A DNA stretch of 15,758 bases from a bacterium (GTDB lineage Bacteria > JAMCPX01), in the NCBI GenBank assembly GCA_027364825.1, contig DAHXOM010000386.1:1-15758 (forward strand), written 5' to 3'. Of this stretch, positions 15,510 to 15,758 are shown piece after piece. Numbering within the stretch: position 1 is the stretch's first letter; each line of letters starts with the position of its first letter. The position numbers and the translations under genes are program-made. The notes under the pieces are model-generated. The model worked only from the letters and a program-made list of their open reading frames with translations, was not told where the DNA came from and searched no databases.

Positions 15510-15540
15510 AATATACATAATTTTTAACTTATGAAAGCAA
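15510..15540 (-). promoter_or_regulatory. Possible promoter of the CinA-like gene (leaderless)
   Basis: Seen on the - strand: TATATT (15515-15510), five of six matches to the -10 consensus, lying 7 bases before the ATG at 15502, with a weak TTGCTT (15540-15535) 19 bases further upstream. If used, transcription would begin at or next to the ATG, so the mRNA would be leaderless, which fits the missing Shine-Dalgarno. The -35 match is poor and the spacing long, and the region is AT-rich, so the hexamer could be chance. Confidence 0.25.
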
Positions 15541-15579
15541 AAATCATGGAACAAGTACAAAAAGAGGAATGCAGCAGTG

Positions 15580-15758
15580 TCATATTTTTGTCCTGTTGAG
15601 TATCTCTGTCGCTTTCGTGCAAACATTGTCCGCGGTTAAGCCGTATTCCCGCATCACCGTATTTCCCGGGGCAGACGCGCCAAATTTGTCGATTCCAATG
15701 GACCCTCCTTGCTCTCCTGCATACCTGAGCCAGCCCTGGGTGGAGCCTGCTTCAATAG
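15580..15758 (-). CDS. tkt: Transketolase, C-terminal end (partial)
   Basis: Only the last 58 codons are inside the window; the gene runs off the right edge. The visible protein, in the frame ending with TGA at 15582-15580, begins IEAGSTQGWLRYAGEQGG and continues with SIGIDKFGASAPGNTVMREY and GLTADNVCTKATEILNRTKI. This is the conserved end of transketolase, where E-A-G-S/T, the G-W near the start and GID-x-FG-x-SAP are hallmarks. Transketolase moves two-carbon units between sugar phosphates in the non-oxidative pentose phosphate pathway, using thiamine diphosphate. Whether this is a full-length enzyme or the C-terminal half of a split transketolase cannot be decided here. It may be the first gene of the - strand operon that ends with pgi and the BtrH-like gene. 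Confidence 0.88.
   Translation of the reverse strand, partial: IEAGSTQGWLRYAGEQGGSIGIDKFGASAPGNTVMREYGLTADNVCTKATEILNRTKI

Noticed and set aside
1..15758. Mobile elements, CRISPR arrays, tRNA or rRNA genes
   Set aside because: No transposase or integrase motifs, regularly spaced direct repeats, tRNA-like cloverleaf or rRNA sequence was recognised on reading both strands.

Overview
The window looks like chromosomal DNA from a strictly anaerobic deltaproteobacterium (Desulfobacterota: a sulfate reducer or a syntroph). The main reason is a complete high-molecular-weight cytochrome (Hmc) type transmembrane electron-transfer complex, including a 16-haem HmcA. A TmcD-like protein, known from sulfate reducers, is linked to it. 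Base composition is moderate, and nothing points to a phage, plasmid or insertion sequence. The genus cannot be fixed from the sequence alone.

Region 1 (1-9763, + strand) is one tightly packed gene set. A perfect 13-bp palindrome (19-31) precedes a receiver-only response regulator (44-517). A soluble PAS histidine kinase follows (514-1650, ATGA overlap), then a tryptophan-rich repeat protein of TmcD type (1651-3048). Next come the complex genes in the order hmcE/tmcC (cytochrome b), hmcF/tmcB (two 4Fe-4S plus CCG domain), hmcA (16 CxxCH), hmcD (39-residue membrane peptide), hmcB (Tat-exported four-cluster ferredoxin-like subunit) and hmcC (NrfD-type membrane subunit). A second receiver-only regulator, in the position of Rrf1, closes the set (9359-9763). 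The expected working model is electron exchange between periplasmic c-type cytochromes (HmcA/B), the membrane quinone or haem b pool (HmcC/D/E) and a cytoplasmic Fe-S/CCG module (HmcF, perhaps with TmcD). The gene order differs from the hmcABCDEF order known in Desulfovibrio vulgaris, and TmcD is placed upstream, so the locus reads as a hybrid of the Hmc and Tmc arrangements.

Region 2 (9800-15758, - strand) converges on region 1 across a 36-bp gap. Reading in the direction of transcription, it holds the 3' end of a transketolase, a CinA/MoCF-type protein without the amidase domain, an SCP2-family protein, an iron-containing alcohol dehydrogenase, a second SCP2-like protein, a 4HBT hotdog thioesterase, glucose-6-phosphate isomerase and a BtrH-family papain-fold protein. 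Spacing from the alcohol dehydrogenase to the isomerase is 2-10 bp, which indicates an operon mixing sugar-phosphate enzymes with acyl or lipid handling genes. A strong hairpin lies between the first SCP2 gene and the alcohol dehydrogenase.

There is no gene-free stretch over 300 bases. I see no rRNA, tRNA, CRISPR array, transposase or integrase.
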